DNA of 27,457 bases from SURF-24 sp964537965 (GCA_964537965.1 CAZIDB010000038.1:1-27457); one strand, 5' to 3'; shown: positions 1 to 8,413, counted from the stretch's first letter. The notes: generated by a model not told the origin, from the sequence alone. Program-made: numbers and translations.

Positions 1-1301
1 CCTTCATCAGGATTGGACACAAACCGGATATTGCCGGAGTGTTGCTTCATAATTTGTTTCGCAAGACTTAATCCTATACCAGAGCCATTACTCTTTGTAG
101 TAAAGAAAGGAATAAAAATTTTCTCCTGCACGTCTTCAAGAATCCCAACTCCGTTATCTTTAACATTTATAACCGGGCAACCACGCTCACCCATATCCGC
201 ACTCAGTGTAATAACAGGATTAGCTTTTTCTTTAACAGCATCAATTGCATTTAACAATAAGTTTATAAGAACCTGTTCAATCAGTTTTTGATCCAGCGTT
301 AATTCAAGTGTTTGCGGTTCAACAGAAACTTTAAACTCAATTCCCTTTTCTTTAATCTGCTTTTCCATCAACATAGAAATATTTGCAAAAAGATTTTTCA
401 CCTGCACAATCGAAAAATTTGCAACCGGAATTTTTGAGATTGATCTGTAGTTGTTAACAAATTCAATCAAGCCTTCGCTTCGCCTGTGGATTGTTTCCAT
501 TCCAACTTTAATATCATCAAGCGTTTCTTCACTAAGTTCTTTTTGATTAACTAACCCGTTTAGAGTTTGCGAGATTGATGAAATCGGAGTAATGGAGTTC
601 ATAATTTCATGAGTTAAAACACTGATGAGTTTTTGCCAGGCTTCCATTTCCTTTTCTTCAAGTTCGCTCATAATATTCTGAATTGAAACGAACTTGTATA
701 TTTTCTCGTTCATCTTAAACTCTGTAGCAAAAAGCATGAGCTGGTAAAAATCATTATTGTAAACAAACTTGATTAAAGATTTCTTCCCTGCTTTTATTGA
801 AAGAAGTTCATTAACAAGTTTTTTATTTATACTTTCAAGTGCTTTAACATTTCTAAGGTTGTTAATCTTGAAAAGTTTTTTTGCCGCATTATTTATAAGA
901 TTTACTTCGCCGTCCGGGAAAAAGGAAATTAAGCCTATTCCAATATGCTGAACAATTGTCTGCATATACCGGAAGTTTTCTTCTTTCTCTTTTCTTGCCT
1001 TTATGAATTCGTTCATTACTTCGTTGTAAGATTTGTTTAATTCATCAAAGGCAGAACCCAATCCCCTTGAGGTTAATGTTTGTGTAAAATCGGAATATCT
1101 GATTGAGTCAAAAAATCTTGTCATAATTTTTACAACAGATTCCGAATCTTTTATTAGAGCATAAACCTGGTAAATTATAAGAGCAAGCAGAATTACTTCA
1201 ACAAGAAATGTTGTTTCCCGGTAGAGGAAATAAGAGAGCAAGAAAACAGCAGAAACCAACAATGAAACACGAATTAATATTCTTATTCTGAAATTTTTCA
1301 T
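1..1301 (-). CDS. Membrane PAS sensor histidine kinase (C-terminus cut by window edge)
   Basis: This is a sensor kinase that would autophosphorylate on a histidine and pass phosphate to a response regulator, most likely the NtrC-type regulator two genes upstream in the same operon. Reading from the ATG at 1301, 433 codons are visible. There are two hydrophobic segments (about residues 9-27 and 31-50), a short linker with the motif RYSDF (69-73), a PAS-like region (about 108-210), an H-box LTHEIMNSITPI with His231, an N-box LLNAIDAV, a G1 box DNGVGI, an F-box FIPFFTT and a G2 box GSGIGLSLA. All catalytic boxes are present; only the extreme C-terminus is missing. The HEIMNSITPI form is typical of NtrB/NtrY-like kinases. 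The ATG overlaps the stop of the preceding phosphatase gene as ATGA, which suggests translational coupling. The first ~145 residues align without gaps to that phosphatase protein. Confidence 0.93.
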   Translation of the reverse strand, partial: MKNFRIRILIRVSLLVSAVFLLSYFLYRETTFLVEVILLALIIYQVYALIKDSESVVKIMTRFFDSIRYSDFTQTLTSRGLGSAFDELNKSYNEVMNEFIKARKEKEENFRYMQTIVQHIGIGLISFFPDGEVNLINNAAKKLFKINNLRNVKALESINKKLVNELLSIKAGKKSLIKFVYNNDFYQLMLFATEFKMNEKIYKFVSIQNIMSELEEKEMEAWQKLISVLTHEIMNSITPISSISQTLNGLVNQKELSEETLDDIKVGMETIHRRSEGLIEFVNNYRSISKIPVANFSIVQVKNLFANISMLMEKQIKEKGIEFKVSVEPQTLELTLDQKLIEQVLINLLLNAIDAVKEKANPVITLSADMGERGCPVINVKDNGVGILEDVQEKIFIPFFTTKSNGSGIGLSLAKQIMKQHSGNIRFVSNPDE

Positions 1302-2707
1302 CTCTCATCCACCCCCGTTAATTTTTTTATTACGATAATTGTAATATCATCATATTGCTCGGACTCCTGAACAAACAATTTAACATCATTTTTAACGGCC
1401 TCGATTAAAGATTGAGCATCAACTCCGGAGTTTTTCAAAAAAATATTTTCTAATCTCTCTTCTCCATAAAATTCACCCAATGAATTTTTAGCTTCTGTTA
1501 AACCGTCTGTAAAAAGCATCAGGTAATCTCCGGAATTCATTTTAATTTTTTCTTCATCAAGGAAACTGTAAAACCTTTCCTGGGAACTTAAGCCTATTGC
1601 TAATCCGGAAGGTTTAAATTTTACAAAATGATTTGCTGTTGAATTGAAGAAGAACATTGGGTTATGACCTGCACGGCAAAACAATAATTCATCCTTTTCA
1701 TAATTCAGAACCGCATAATACATTGTAACAAAAACACCCTTCTCAATCATTTTATGGATTGAGTTGTTCATCTTTGTAAGAACTTCTTTAGGTGAAGGAT
1801 TCCCATCAGAATAAGATTGAAAAACACCTTTGCAAAGGGTCATATATATTGAAGCCGGAAGACCTTTGCCGGAAACATCTCCAATAATAAAACCAATTTT
1901 GTCTTTTCCGGGAATTGAAAAATCATAGTAGTCGCCACCAACTTCCTTGGCGGGATTACAAAAGCTACAAATATCATAACCGGGAATTTCCGGAAATTTC
2001 TGCGGAATTAATTTTATTTGAATATTCCGTGAAATTTCAAATTCTCTTGTCATTCTTTCGCGCTCAAGTTCTCCTGTTATATTCTGAAGAGTAACTAATT
2101 TAATTTTCCTTCCTGTAATTATAAACCCAGTTGAATTAAGAGATAATTGTTTAATAACGTTTTGTTCGTCTATCTCAAGAAGAAAATTGCGGTTTGATTC
2201 TAGATTTGTAAGAATGAATTCAAATTGAGGATGAACTGAATTTAACTGGTTTATCCAGATTAAATTGTCTCTGCCAAGCAGTGTTAATGCTGCAGAATTA
2301 ATCATTTCTATTTTCCCTTGTTCATCATAAGATATAAATCCAACCCCAATATGCTTTAGTACTGTTTGAAGATATTGATACTGCTCTTCTTTTTCTTTTC
2401 TCTGTTTACGGAATTCACTTATAACTTCAGAAAAAGATTCGCGCAAACCGGCAAAAGTAGGTCCAAGCGATTCCCCGGTAAAGCTTTGTGAAAAATCGGA
2501 ATACCGAACAGAATCTAAAAAGCGTTTTAAATCTCTGTTGGAAACTTCAATGAACCGAATTAGTAAATTAACCTGGTAGATTAACAACACCACAAATAAG
2601 ACAGCAACCAGAGGAAATATTCTGTAAGCAAGAAAGCCGGCAATAATTGTAAGACAAAGCAGAGTCACTTTGGTAAAAACAATTACTCTAAAGCTTTTAA
2701 AAACCAT
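1298..2707 (-). CDS. Membrane PAS protein with PP2C (SpoIIE/RsbU-type) phosphatase domain
   Basis: This 469-residue protein is a predicted Mn/Mg-dependent serine/threonine phosphatase anchored in the inner membrane. Two hydrophobic helices lie at about 10-30 and 32-52, the RYSDF linker at 69-73, a PAS-like region at about 108-210 and a PP2C domain from about 224 to the end. Metal-binding acidic residues are intact: GGDYYDF (257-263), GDVSGKG (D277), FTDGLTEA (D401) and YDDIT (453-454), with AGHNP at 346-350. Proteins of this family often dephosphorylate anti-sigma-factor antagonists (RsbV/SpoIIAA type), but no STAS or anti-sigma gene is visible here, so the substrate is unknown. The start has a good ribosome site (GGAG, five bases before the ATG). 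The gene overlaps the regulator gene before it by 11 bases and the kinase gene after it by 4, so all three are probably made together. Confidence 0.93.
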   Translation of the reverse strand: MVFKSFRVIVFTKVTLLCLTIIAGFLAYRIFPLVAVLFVVLLIYQVNLLIRFIEVSNRDLKRFLDSVRYSDFSQSFTGESLGPTFAGLRESFSEVISEFRKQRKEKEEQYQYLQTVLKHIGVGFISYDEQGKIEMINSAALTLLGRDNLIWINQLNSVHPQFEFILTNLESNRNFLLEIDEQNVIKQLSLNSTGFIITGRKIKLVTLQNITGELERERMTREFEISRNIQIKLIPQKFPEIPGYDICSFCNPAKEVGGDYYDFSIPGKDKIGFIIGDVSGKGLPASIYMTLCKGVFQSYSDGNPSPKEVLTKMNNSIHKMIEKGVFVTMYYAVLNYEKDELLFCRAGHNPMFFFNSTANHFVKFKPSGLAIGLSSQERFYSFLDEEKIKMNSGDYLMLFTDGLTEAKNSLGEFYGEERLENIFLKNSGVDAQSLIEAVKNDVKLFVQESEQYDDITIIVIKKLTGVDER

Positions 2708-4067
2708 ACTTCTCCATTCTTCTGTAAAGAGAAGCTCTTGTTAATCCCAGCTCTTTTGCTGCCTGGGAAACGTTCCCGTTATTTTTTGCAAGCACTTTTT
2801 TAATCGTCTGGCGTTCAAGTTCATCAAGTTTAGATGATTCAACATCGGAAATATTCCTTGAAGAAGATTGCAGGAAGAATTCTGATGGAAGAAGAATTTC
2901 ACCCTCGCACATAATTACTGCTCTTTCAATTGAATGCTGAAGTTCTCTTATGTTTCCAAACCAGGGACAGTTTTCAAACATTCTTAATGTTGTCCCGTGG
3001 AAAACAAGTTCCGGCTTGGAATATTTTTTTCTGAACACCGAAAGGAAATGTTCTGCAAGCAAAGAAATATCTTCTTTCCGTTCTCTTAACGGTGGCAAAT
3101 GAATTTCAACTGTGTTTATCCTGTAGAGCAAATCCTGCCTGAACTTTTTATCTTCCACCATTTGATAAATGGGCATATTGGTAGCGCAGATTAATCTTAT
3201 ATCAATTTGCTTTGGTTTATTAGAACCAACTCTTGTTACCTGCCGGTTTTGCAGCACCGCAAGCAGTTTAGCCTGAAGCTCTATAGGGATGTTTCCAATT
3301 TCATCAAGGAACAAAGTACCGCCGGAAGCAATTTCAAACCGGCCGGGCTTATCTTCAATTGCATTTGTGAATGAGCCTTTTACATGACCAAACAATTCGC
3401 TTTCAAAAAGTGTATTGCTAAGCGAGCCCATATCCACACTAATAAATGCTTTATCATTTCTTAAGGATTGACGATGCAATGCTCTTGCGGCAAGCTCTTT
3501 ACCTGTTCCATTCTCACCAAGGATTAAAACATTAGCATCCGTTTCCGCAACTTTGGCAATTGTATTAAAAATTTTTTGTATAGAAGGAGAAGCGCCAATC
3601 ATATCAAAGAAATTCTTGTCAATATCTTTGTTTAGCTGGTTATGCTGCATCCTTAAGTTTTCAAGTTCTAACCTTGATTCTCTTAACCTAAGCGCTGAAA
3701 AAAATGTCGCAAGAAATTTTTCATTCTGCCACGGTTTAAGAACAAAGTCAGTTGCTCCTTCTTTAATAGCTTTAACTGCTTTTTCAACATCACCAAAAGC
3801 AGTTACTAAAATTACAACTGCAGTGGGATCCATTTTCAAAATTTCACTCAACCAGAAAAAACCCTCGTGGCCGCTTGTAATATCCTTGGAATAATTCATA
3901 TCAAGAAAAATTACATCGTAAGATTCATTCTTTAGCAGCTCGTAAAGATTGTTGGGATTCTTTTCCAAGTTGATTGTTCCGCAATGCGGTTTCAGCAAAA
4001 GCTTAGCCGCAAGAAGAATGTCTTCATTATCATCAACAAATAATATTTTAGTTCCTTTGGGATTCAC
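2697..4067 (-). CDS. NtrC-family sigma-54-dependent response regulator
   Basis: This 456-residue transcription activator has a receiver domain (about 1-125, probable phosphoacceptor Asp56 in FLDMNY), an AAA+ sigma-54 interaction domain (about 155-385) with Walker A GENGTGKE (184-191) and Walker B GGTLFLDE, and a C-terminal Fis-type helix-turn-helix (about 415-456). The loop that contacts sigma-54 reads GSFTNA (about 231-236) rather than the textbook GAFTGA; conservative variants of this loop are known in the family. The start is a GTG: an in-frame TAA lies six bases upstream, and the receiver fold begins at once (TKILFVDDNED), so no other start is likely. It is the first gene of the leftward operon and faces the exporter genes across a 248-base divergent region. 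It is therefore the best candidate for their regulator, which is inference from position. Confidence 0.95.
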   Translation of the reverse strand: MNPKGTKILFVDDNEDILLAAKLLLKPHCGTINLEKNPNNLYELLKNESYDVIFLDMNYSKDITSGHEGFFWLSEILKMDPTAVVILVTAFGDVEKAVKAIKEGATDFVLKPWQNEKFLATFFSALRLRESRLELENLRMQHNQLNKDIDKNFFDMIGASPSIQKIFNTIAKVAETDANVLILGENGTGKELAARALHRQSLRNDKAFISVDMGSLSNTLFESELFGHVKGSFTNAIEDKPGRFEIASGGTLFLDEIGNIPIELQAKLLAVLQNRQVTRVGSNKPKQIDIRLICATNMPIYQMVEDKKFRQDLLYRINTVEIHLPPLRERKEDISLLAEHFLSVFRKKYSKPELVFHGTTLRMFENCPWFGNIRELQHSIERAVIMCEGEILLPSEFFLQSSSRNISDVESSKLDELERQTIKKVLAKNNGNVSQAAKELGLTRASLYRRMEKYGF

Positions 4068-4159
4068 GTTTTAAACCGGTTAATCTTTTTTAGGTTAAAT
4101 AATTCCAAATTTTATTCCTGCAAAATACTGCCGGTAAAATAGCATTTTTTATTCTTAGA

Positions 4160-4175
4160 TGTACGAATGCGTACA
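4160..4175. promoter_or_regulatory. Perfect 6-4-6 inverted repeat, possible operator
   Basis: TGTACG-AATG-CGTACA is a perfect dyad with a four-base spacer, the geometry expected of a dimeric regulator site. It lies about 95 bases upstream of the -24/-12 candidate and 93 upstream of the regulator start codon. This could be an enhancer site for the Fis-type helix-turn-helix of the adjacent NtrC-like protein. The assignment is inference, and a chance palindrome cannot be excluded. Confidence 0.4.
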
Positions 4176-4222
4176 CTGGTGACCGTAACCGGACAATTAT
4201 TGCTTAAAGCTTCTTCAAAATC

Positions 4223-4238
4223 TCTGTTTTCTAACAGA
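4223..4238. promoter_or_regulatory. Second 6-4-6 inverted repeat
   Basis: TCTGTT-TTCT-AACAGA is a perfect dyad with the same 6-4-6 layout as the repeat at 4160-4175, but with a different half-site. The two centres are 63 bases apart, about six helical turns. It could be a regulator site or a small mRNA or DNA hairpin. There is no run of T typical of a terminator. Confidence 0.3.
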
Positions 4239-4254
4239 AAATAAAAATACTCTT

Positions 4255-4270
4255 CGGTACGATTATTGGT
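4255..4270 (+). promoter_or_regulatory. Imperfect sigma-54-like -24/-12 promoter candidate
   Basis: The sequence CGGTACG-ATTA-TTGGT resembles the sigma-54 consensus TGGCACG-N4-TTGCW. The -24 GG, ACG and TTG are present at the right spacing, but the -12 element ends GG rather than GC. A start about 12 bases downstream would leave a leader of about 35 bases before the adaptor ATG at 4316. The neighbouring NtrC-type activator makes a sigma-54 promoter expected here. The mismatch at a nearly invariant base keeps this call weak. Confidence 0.35.
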
Positions 4271-4315
4271 TTTTATGGATCAATAAAAAATGATTCTAAA
4301 TTTCTTCGGGTTAAA

Positions 4316-5566
4316 ATGGATAAACAAATAGAGAAAAAAAGATTTACTCCTAAAAAAATTGCTGTTATCTCCGCAGCCGTCTTATTCGTGTTTTTTATTT
4401 TATATGTTTTTCTGCTCAGCGACCAAAGCAGTAAACTTAATGTTGAGAAAGAACGAATTACCATTTCAACTGTTCAGAGCGGTTCTTTTCATGATTACAT
4501 TCCTGTTACAGGTGAAGTGCTGCCAATAGAAACTTTTTTTCTTGATGTTATTGATGGAGGAAGAGTTATCCAGAAGTTTGTTGAGGAAGGCGCAATTCTT
4601 AAAGCCGGCGACCCCATAATCAAACTGGAAAATGTTAATCTTACTTTGCAAACAATTTATAACCAAACACAAGTTGTTCAGCAAGAAAACAATCTTAGAT
4701 CTTACCGGCTTACATTAGAGCAGAACAAATTAAATCTTCAGACACAAATTTTGAATCTTAACAACCAGATTAAAAACCAGCAAAGAGTTTATGAAACAAA
4801 CAAGCGATTATATGAGAAGAATCTTATTTCCAAAATTGAATTTGAGAACAGCAGGGATCAATATGATTACTTACTTAAAAGCCGTGACCTTTCTATTCAG
4901 TCTTTTAAGCTGGATTCCCTATCTCGTGATGAGCAGATTAAACAGCTTGAAACCACTTTAAAGCAATTTCAAAAGAATATGAAATTAATTGATGACCAGT
5001 TTTCAAACTTACTTGTACGCGCTCCAATAAACGGTCAGCTTACGGCTTTAAATGCAGAAATTGGAAAATCAATTGCAGGCGGACAAAACATTGGACAAAT
5101 TGATAATACCGAAGCTTACAAAGTACGCGTGGATATTGATGAACATTACATTGCTCGTGTTCGCGAAGGGCAGGTTGGCGAATGTACTTTTGACGACAAA
5201 ACTTATAAACTTGAAATTAAACGCGTGTTCGTGCAGGTAACGAACGGAAGATTCCAGGCGGATATGCACTTTATTGGTGAAGCGCCAAAAGGAATAAGAC
5301 GCGGACAAACATTTCACATAAAGTTAGAGTTGGGCGGATTAAGCGATGCTCTCTTAGTTGATGCAGGAGGATTTTACCAGACAACCGGTGGGCAGTGGAT
5401 TTTTGTGGTTGATAAATCCGGCAGCTTTGCAGTTAGAAGACCAATTAAGATTGGCAGACAAAACCCACAGTATTATGAAGTTCTTGAAGGATTGAGACCC
5501 GGAGAAAAAGTAATTACTTCTTCCTACGATAACTATAACGATTATGATAAACTTGTACTGCAGTAA
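4316..5566 (+). CDS. Periplasmic adaptor / membrane fusion protein (HlyD/MacA type)
   Basis: This 416-residue protein should link an inner-membrane ABC permease to an outer-membrane channel. A positively charged N-terminus is followed by one hydrophobic anchor (about 15-34). The first half of a lipoyl-like domain lies at about 60-105 (GGRVIQKFVEEGAILKAGD), then a long helical hairpin rich in Q, N, L and K (about 108-225), the second lipoyl half (LVRAPINGQL, about 228-262), a beta-barrel region (about 264-345) and a membrane-proximal domain ending LRPGEKVITSS. There is no lipobox, so the anchor is the helix itself. It is the first gene of the rightward cluster, followed by the small membrane protein and the permease array. 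MacA is the closest well-known functional parallel because MacB-type permeases follow directly. No TolC-like gene is seen nearby. Confidence 0.93.
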   Translation: MDKQIEKKRFTPKKIAVISAAVLFVFFILYVFLLSDQSSKLNVEKERITISTVQSGSFHDYIPVTGEVLPIETFFLDVIDGGRVIQKFVEEGAILKAGDPIIKLENVNLTLQTIYNQTQVVQQENNLRSYRLTLEQNKLNLQTQILNLNNQIKNQQRVYETNKRLYEKNLISKIEFENSRDQYDYLLKSRDLSIQSFKLDSLSRDEQIKQLETTLKQFQKNMKLIDDQFSNLLVRAPINGQLTALNAEIGKSIAGGQNIGQIDNTEAYKVRVDIDEHYIARVREGQVGECTFDDKTYKLEIKRVFVQVTNGRFQADMHFIGEAPKGIRRGQTFHIKLELGGLSDALLVDAGGFYQTTGGQWIFVVDKSGSFAVRRPIKIGRQNPQYYEVLEGLRPGEKVITSSYDNYNDYDKLVLQ

Positions 5567-5577
5567 CGGAATTATTG

Positions 5578-5820
5578 ATGAGTGATATTTTCAAATACGG
5601 ATTAAACCTGATTTCACTTACTACCAACACATTTGGAATAAGCTGCGAGAAAAACGCTGATGTTCTTAATATAGAAATTAATTTGAATACAATTATTTCC
5701 ATTGCTGTTTTCGCCTGCACGGTTCTGGTTGTTATCTTCTGCCACAATTTTATAAAAGAAAGATTCAGTCGTCTAAAATCATCAGCTATTTCATTGAATT
5801 ACACGCCGGAGAAAATATGA
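5578..5820 (+). CDS. Small single-helix membrane protein, unknown function
   Basis: This 80-residue protein is one I do not recognise as a family. It has a polar N-terminal half with one cysteine (C23), a hydrophobic helix at about 38-56 containing C47 and C55, and a basic stretch (KERFSRLK, 60-67), which by the positive-inside rule places the C-terminus in the cytoplasm. I chose the ATG at 5578 over the TTG three bases earlier. Its stop overlaps the start of the first permease gene as ATGA (5817-5820), a sign of translational coupling, and it fills the gap between adaptor and permease. It may be an accessory subunit or regulator of the exporter, which is inference. The opposite strand also has an open frame here, but it lacks any such coupling. 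Confidence 0.62.
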   Translation: MSDIFKYGLNLISLTTNTFGISCEKNADVLNIEINLNTIISIAVFACTVLVVIFCHNFIKERFSRLKSSAISLNYTPEKI

Positions 5821-7183
5821 TCAATAACTTTTTGAAAATCATATTAAGAAATCTAATAAAGCATAAGACCTATTCTGCAATTAATATAATTGGTCTTGCT
5901 GTTGGAATTACCTGCTTTATAGCCCTGCTTCTTTTTGTTCTTGATGAAATGAATTACGACAGATTCAATGAGAAAGCCGATTACATTTACAGAGTTTATA
6001 TAAGCTCAGATATTAATGGCAATGCATCAAACACTTCCAAAACAGCTTTCCCTTTAGGAGAAACTCTTAAGAATGAATATCCCGAAGTAGCAAGTTATAC
6101 AAGGATAGCATATTTCGGTCAGCATAATTTCAGATATAAAGAAAAGCTTTTCAGACAAGGAGATGTTTATGCGGTCGATTCAACTTACTTTGAAATATTC
6201 ACTTTACCGTTCCTCGTCGGAAATCCCAAAACAGCTTTAGTACAACCCAATTCAATTGTAATAACAGAAAGAGCAGCAAAGAAATATTTCGGCAACGAAA
6301 ATCCGGTGGGAAAGCAATTTATAATTGATGATACTACAACTTATAATATAACGGGCGTAATGAAGAGCTTTCCCCGGAAATCTCACTTCTCCTGTAATTA
6401 TTTAGTATCAATGTCAACTTACCCGGAAAGCAAAAGCGATAACTGGATAAACTCAGAAGTTACCACGTATATTCTGTTTAACCGGAAAATTAATCAGCAG
6501 GAATTTGAGAAGAAGCTGGAGCGGTTTGTTAACGAAAAGGTTGGTCCGCAGGCTGCAGCAATTATGGGAATCAATCTTAAGGAGTTCCTTACAAAGGGAA
6601 ACAGGTACGGGTATTTTCTACAACCGCTTACCTCAATTTATTTGTATTCTCAATCCAGGTATAATATTGAATTGAACACTGAGTGGGGTGACGTTAGAAA
6701 CAGTAACATATATTATTCTTATATCTTTCTTGCCATCGGATTATTTATTCTGCTGATAGCCATTTTCAACTTTATGAATCTTGCGACCGCAAAATCAGAA
6801 GGCCGTGCGAAAGAAGTTGGAATAAGAAAAACCCTGGGTTCGGACAGGTCAAAATTAATCCGGCAGTTTATAACCGAATCCACCTTTACCTGTTTGCTTT
6901 CGGTTATTGCAGCATATATCATTCTACAATTTATTCTTCCGTTGTTTAACTACTTTGTCGAAAGAGAATTATCACTTGAGCTTTTTACTAATTTTTATAC
7001 AATTCCATTGCTAATACTTTTTACATTAGCTGTAGGATTAATAGCCGGCAGTTACCCGGCGTTTTATCTTTCGTCTTTTCAGCCATCTCATATTCTTAAA
7101 ACAAAAACAGCAAGAAGTAAAGGTGGATTAAGAAGCGTTCTTGTAATAATTCAGTTTGCCATTTCAATTACATTAATAATCGG
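5817..7183 (+). CDS. Double FtsX/MacB permease 1, part before the assembly gap
   Basis: This is the first part (455 complete codons) of the first of eight paralogous permeases. These have a MacB-like layout twice in one chain: helix, periplasmic core, three-helix FtsX domain, then the same again. Here one sees TM1 (about 19-42), the first periplasmic core (about 50-295, with the shared signature VITERAAKKYFG followed by NPVGK), TM2 (about 302-325), the cytoplasmic coupling motif KEVGIRKTLG (about 334-344), TM3 and TM4 (about 355-420) and the start of TM5 (LRSVLVIIQFAISI). The frame runs into the N block, but the 55 bases before the gap are repeated right after it, and collapsing them gives a seamless 813-residue protein ending at 8413. 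It is translationally coupled to the small membrane protein before it. Confidence 0.93.
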
Positions 7184-7283
7184 NNNNNNNNNNNNNNNNN
7201 NNNNNNNNNNNNNNNNNNNNNNNNNNNNNNNNNNNNNNNNNNNNNNNNNNNNNNNNNNNNNNNNNNNNNNNNNNNNNNNNNNN
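7184..7283. other. Assembly gap (100 N) flanked by a 55-base overlap
   Basis: Exactly 100 N are inserted, the usual placeholder for a gap of unknown size. The 55 bases just before it (7129-7183) are identical to the 55 bases just after it (7284-7338). Removing the N and one copy keeps the reading frame of permease 1 (codon GGG spans the join, followed by ACT at 7340). The gap is therefore very likely an uncollapsed contig-end overlap and not missing DNA. Confidence 0.95.
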
Positions 7284-7285
7284 TA

Positions 7286-8413
7286 AGAAGCGTTCTTGTA
7301 ATAATTCAGTTTGCCATTTCAATTACATTAATAATCGGGACTTTAATTGTAAAAAGTCAGATGCAGTATATTCTTAATAAAGATCTCGGTTTTAAGAAGG
7401 ATAGATTAATAGTTATTAACAACGCATCCAGTTTAGGAAGCCGTGTTGAAACATTCAGGCAAATAATTTCCGGCAATCCTAATGTACTGTCATCTACAAA
7501 TTCTTCTTTGATGTTTCAAACAGGAATCCCTGGCAGCACATTCAGAATTGAAGGGACCCCCGAATCAGAATTCAAAGCAAGTCAGTTTTTAGACGTTGAT
7601 TATGATTTTGCCAAAACATACCAGGTCCGGATTTTAATGGGAAGATATTTTTCGAAAGAATATTCTACTGATACTAATACGGTTGTGTTGAATGAAACCG
7701 CAGCTAAGTTATTTAATTTAGATAATCCTGTTGGCAAAACAATTTTTAATGTTAACACCAATACCAGGGGAAGCATCCCTTATAGAATTATTGGCGTTGT
7801 AAAGGATTTTAATTACGAATCGCTTCACCAGAATATAAGACCATTGATTTTCCATATAGGCCCGGTAAAGCAGGCGGCAAGCATTCTTACTATTCGTATT
7901 CGAACTGAGAATTACAGCGAAGCAATAAGTTCAATCAGGGAAACCTGGAAAGATTTTACCGGCGGCAAAAATTTCTTTTGTACAGTTCTAAATGAAAACC
8001 TTGCAAACATGTACGAAGATGAAATCAGAATTGAAACTGTTACAACCGTGTTCTCTTCGCTGGCAATTTTTATAGCCTGTCTTGGTTTGTTCGGACTTGC
8101 AGCATTTGTAACAGAAAAAAGAATTAAGGAAATAGGAATACGAAAAGTGCTTGGCGCTTCAATATTTGAAATTGTAATTCTTCTATCCAAAGAATTTACA
8201 AAATGGGTGTTGCTTGCAAACATAATAGCCTGGCCTGTAGCATATTTGGTAATGAACAACTGGCTGCAGGATTTTGCTTACAGGATTGAATTGAGCTGGA
8301 CTATTTTTATAATCTCCGCTTTGCTCGCCCTGATTATTGCATTAACCACAGTTAGTTACCAGGCAATAAAAGCAGCAATTGCAAATCCTGTAGAGAGTCT
8401 AAAATATGAATAA
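7286..8413 (+). CDS. Double FtsX/MacB permease 1, part after the assembly gap
   Basis: This continues the permease begun at 5817. The frame is open from the first full codon after the gap, and the first 18 codons repeat the residues seen before it. The nominal ATG at 7361 is internal, not a start. In merged numbering (813 residues) it contains the rest of TM5 (to about 460), the second periplasmic core (about 465-685, with the family signature IIGVVKDFNYESL), TM6 (about 690-712), the coupling motif KEIGIRKVLGAS, TM7 (about 735-755, followed by WLQDFAY), TM8 (about 775-797) and the closing tail NPVESLKYE. The merged length matches the seven paralogues downstream (756-807). The last 57 bases of the gene are also present in a tandem copy just downstream. 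Confidence 0.92.
   Translation, partial: RSVLVIIQFAISITLIIGTLIVKSQMQYILNKDLGFKKDRLIVINNASSLGSRVETFRQIISGNPNVLSSTNSSLMFQTGIPGSTFRIEGTPESEFKASQFLDVDYDFAKTYQVRILMGRYFSKEYSTDTNTVVLNETAAKLFNLDNPVGKTIFNVNTNTRGSIPYRIIGVVKDFNYESLHQNIRPLIFHIGPVKQAASILTIRIRTENYSEAISSIRETWKDFTGGKNFFCTVLNENLANMYEDEIRIETVTTVFSSLAIFIACLGLFGLAAFVTEKRIKEIGIRKVLGASIFEIVILLSKEFTKWVLLANIIAWPVAYLVMNNWLQDFAYRIELSWTIFIISALLALIIALTTVSYQAIKAAIANPVESLKYE

Larger units (their letters stand above)
4068..4315. promoter_or_regulatory. Divergent intergenic control region
   Basis: This 248-base AT-rich stretch separates the leftward signalling operon from the rightward exporter genes and must hold both promoters unless transcription enters from outside. 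Visible elements are the self-complementary AACCGGTT just upstream of the regulator start (4074-4081), two 6-4-6 inverted repeats (4160-4175 and 4223-4238) and an imperfect -24/-12 element at 4255-4270. I found no clear primary-sigma promoter and no convincing -24/-12 element for the leftward genes. Confidence 0.6.

Noticed and set aside
4190..4203. A better-looking -24/-12 pair, GGAC followed by TTGC, at about 4190-4203
   Set aside because: Only nine bases separate GG and GC; sigma-54 promoters need ten, and spacing is strict.
7184..8413. Permease 1 as a broken gene or two separate genes with a start at 7361
   Set aside because: The ATG at 7361 is internal to TM5. The 55-base overlap restores one frame of normal length.
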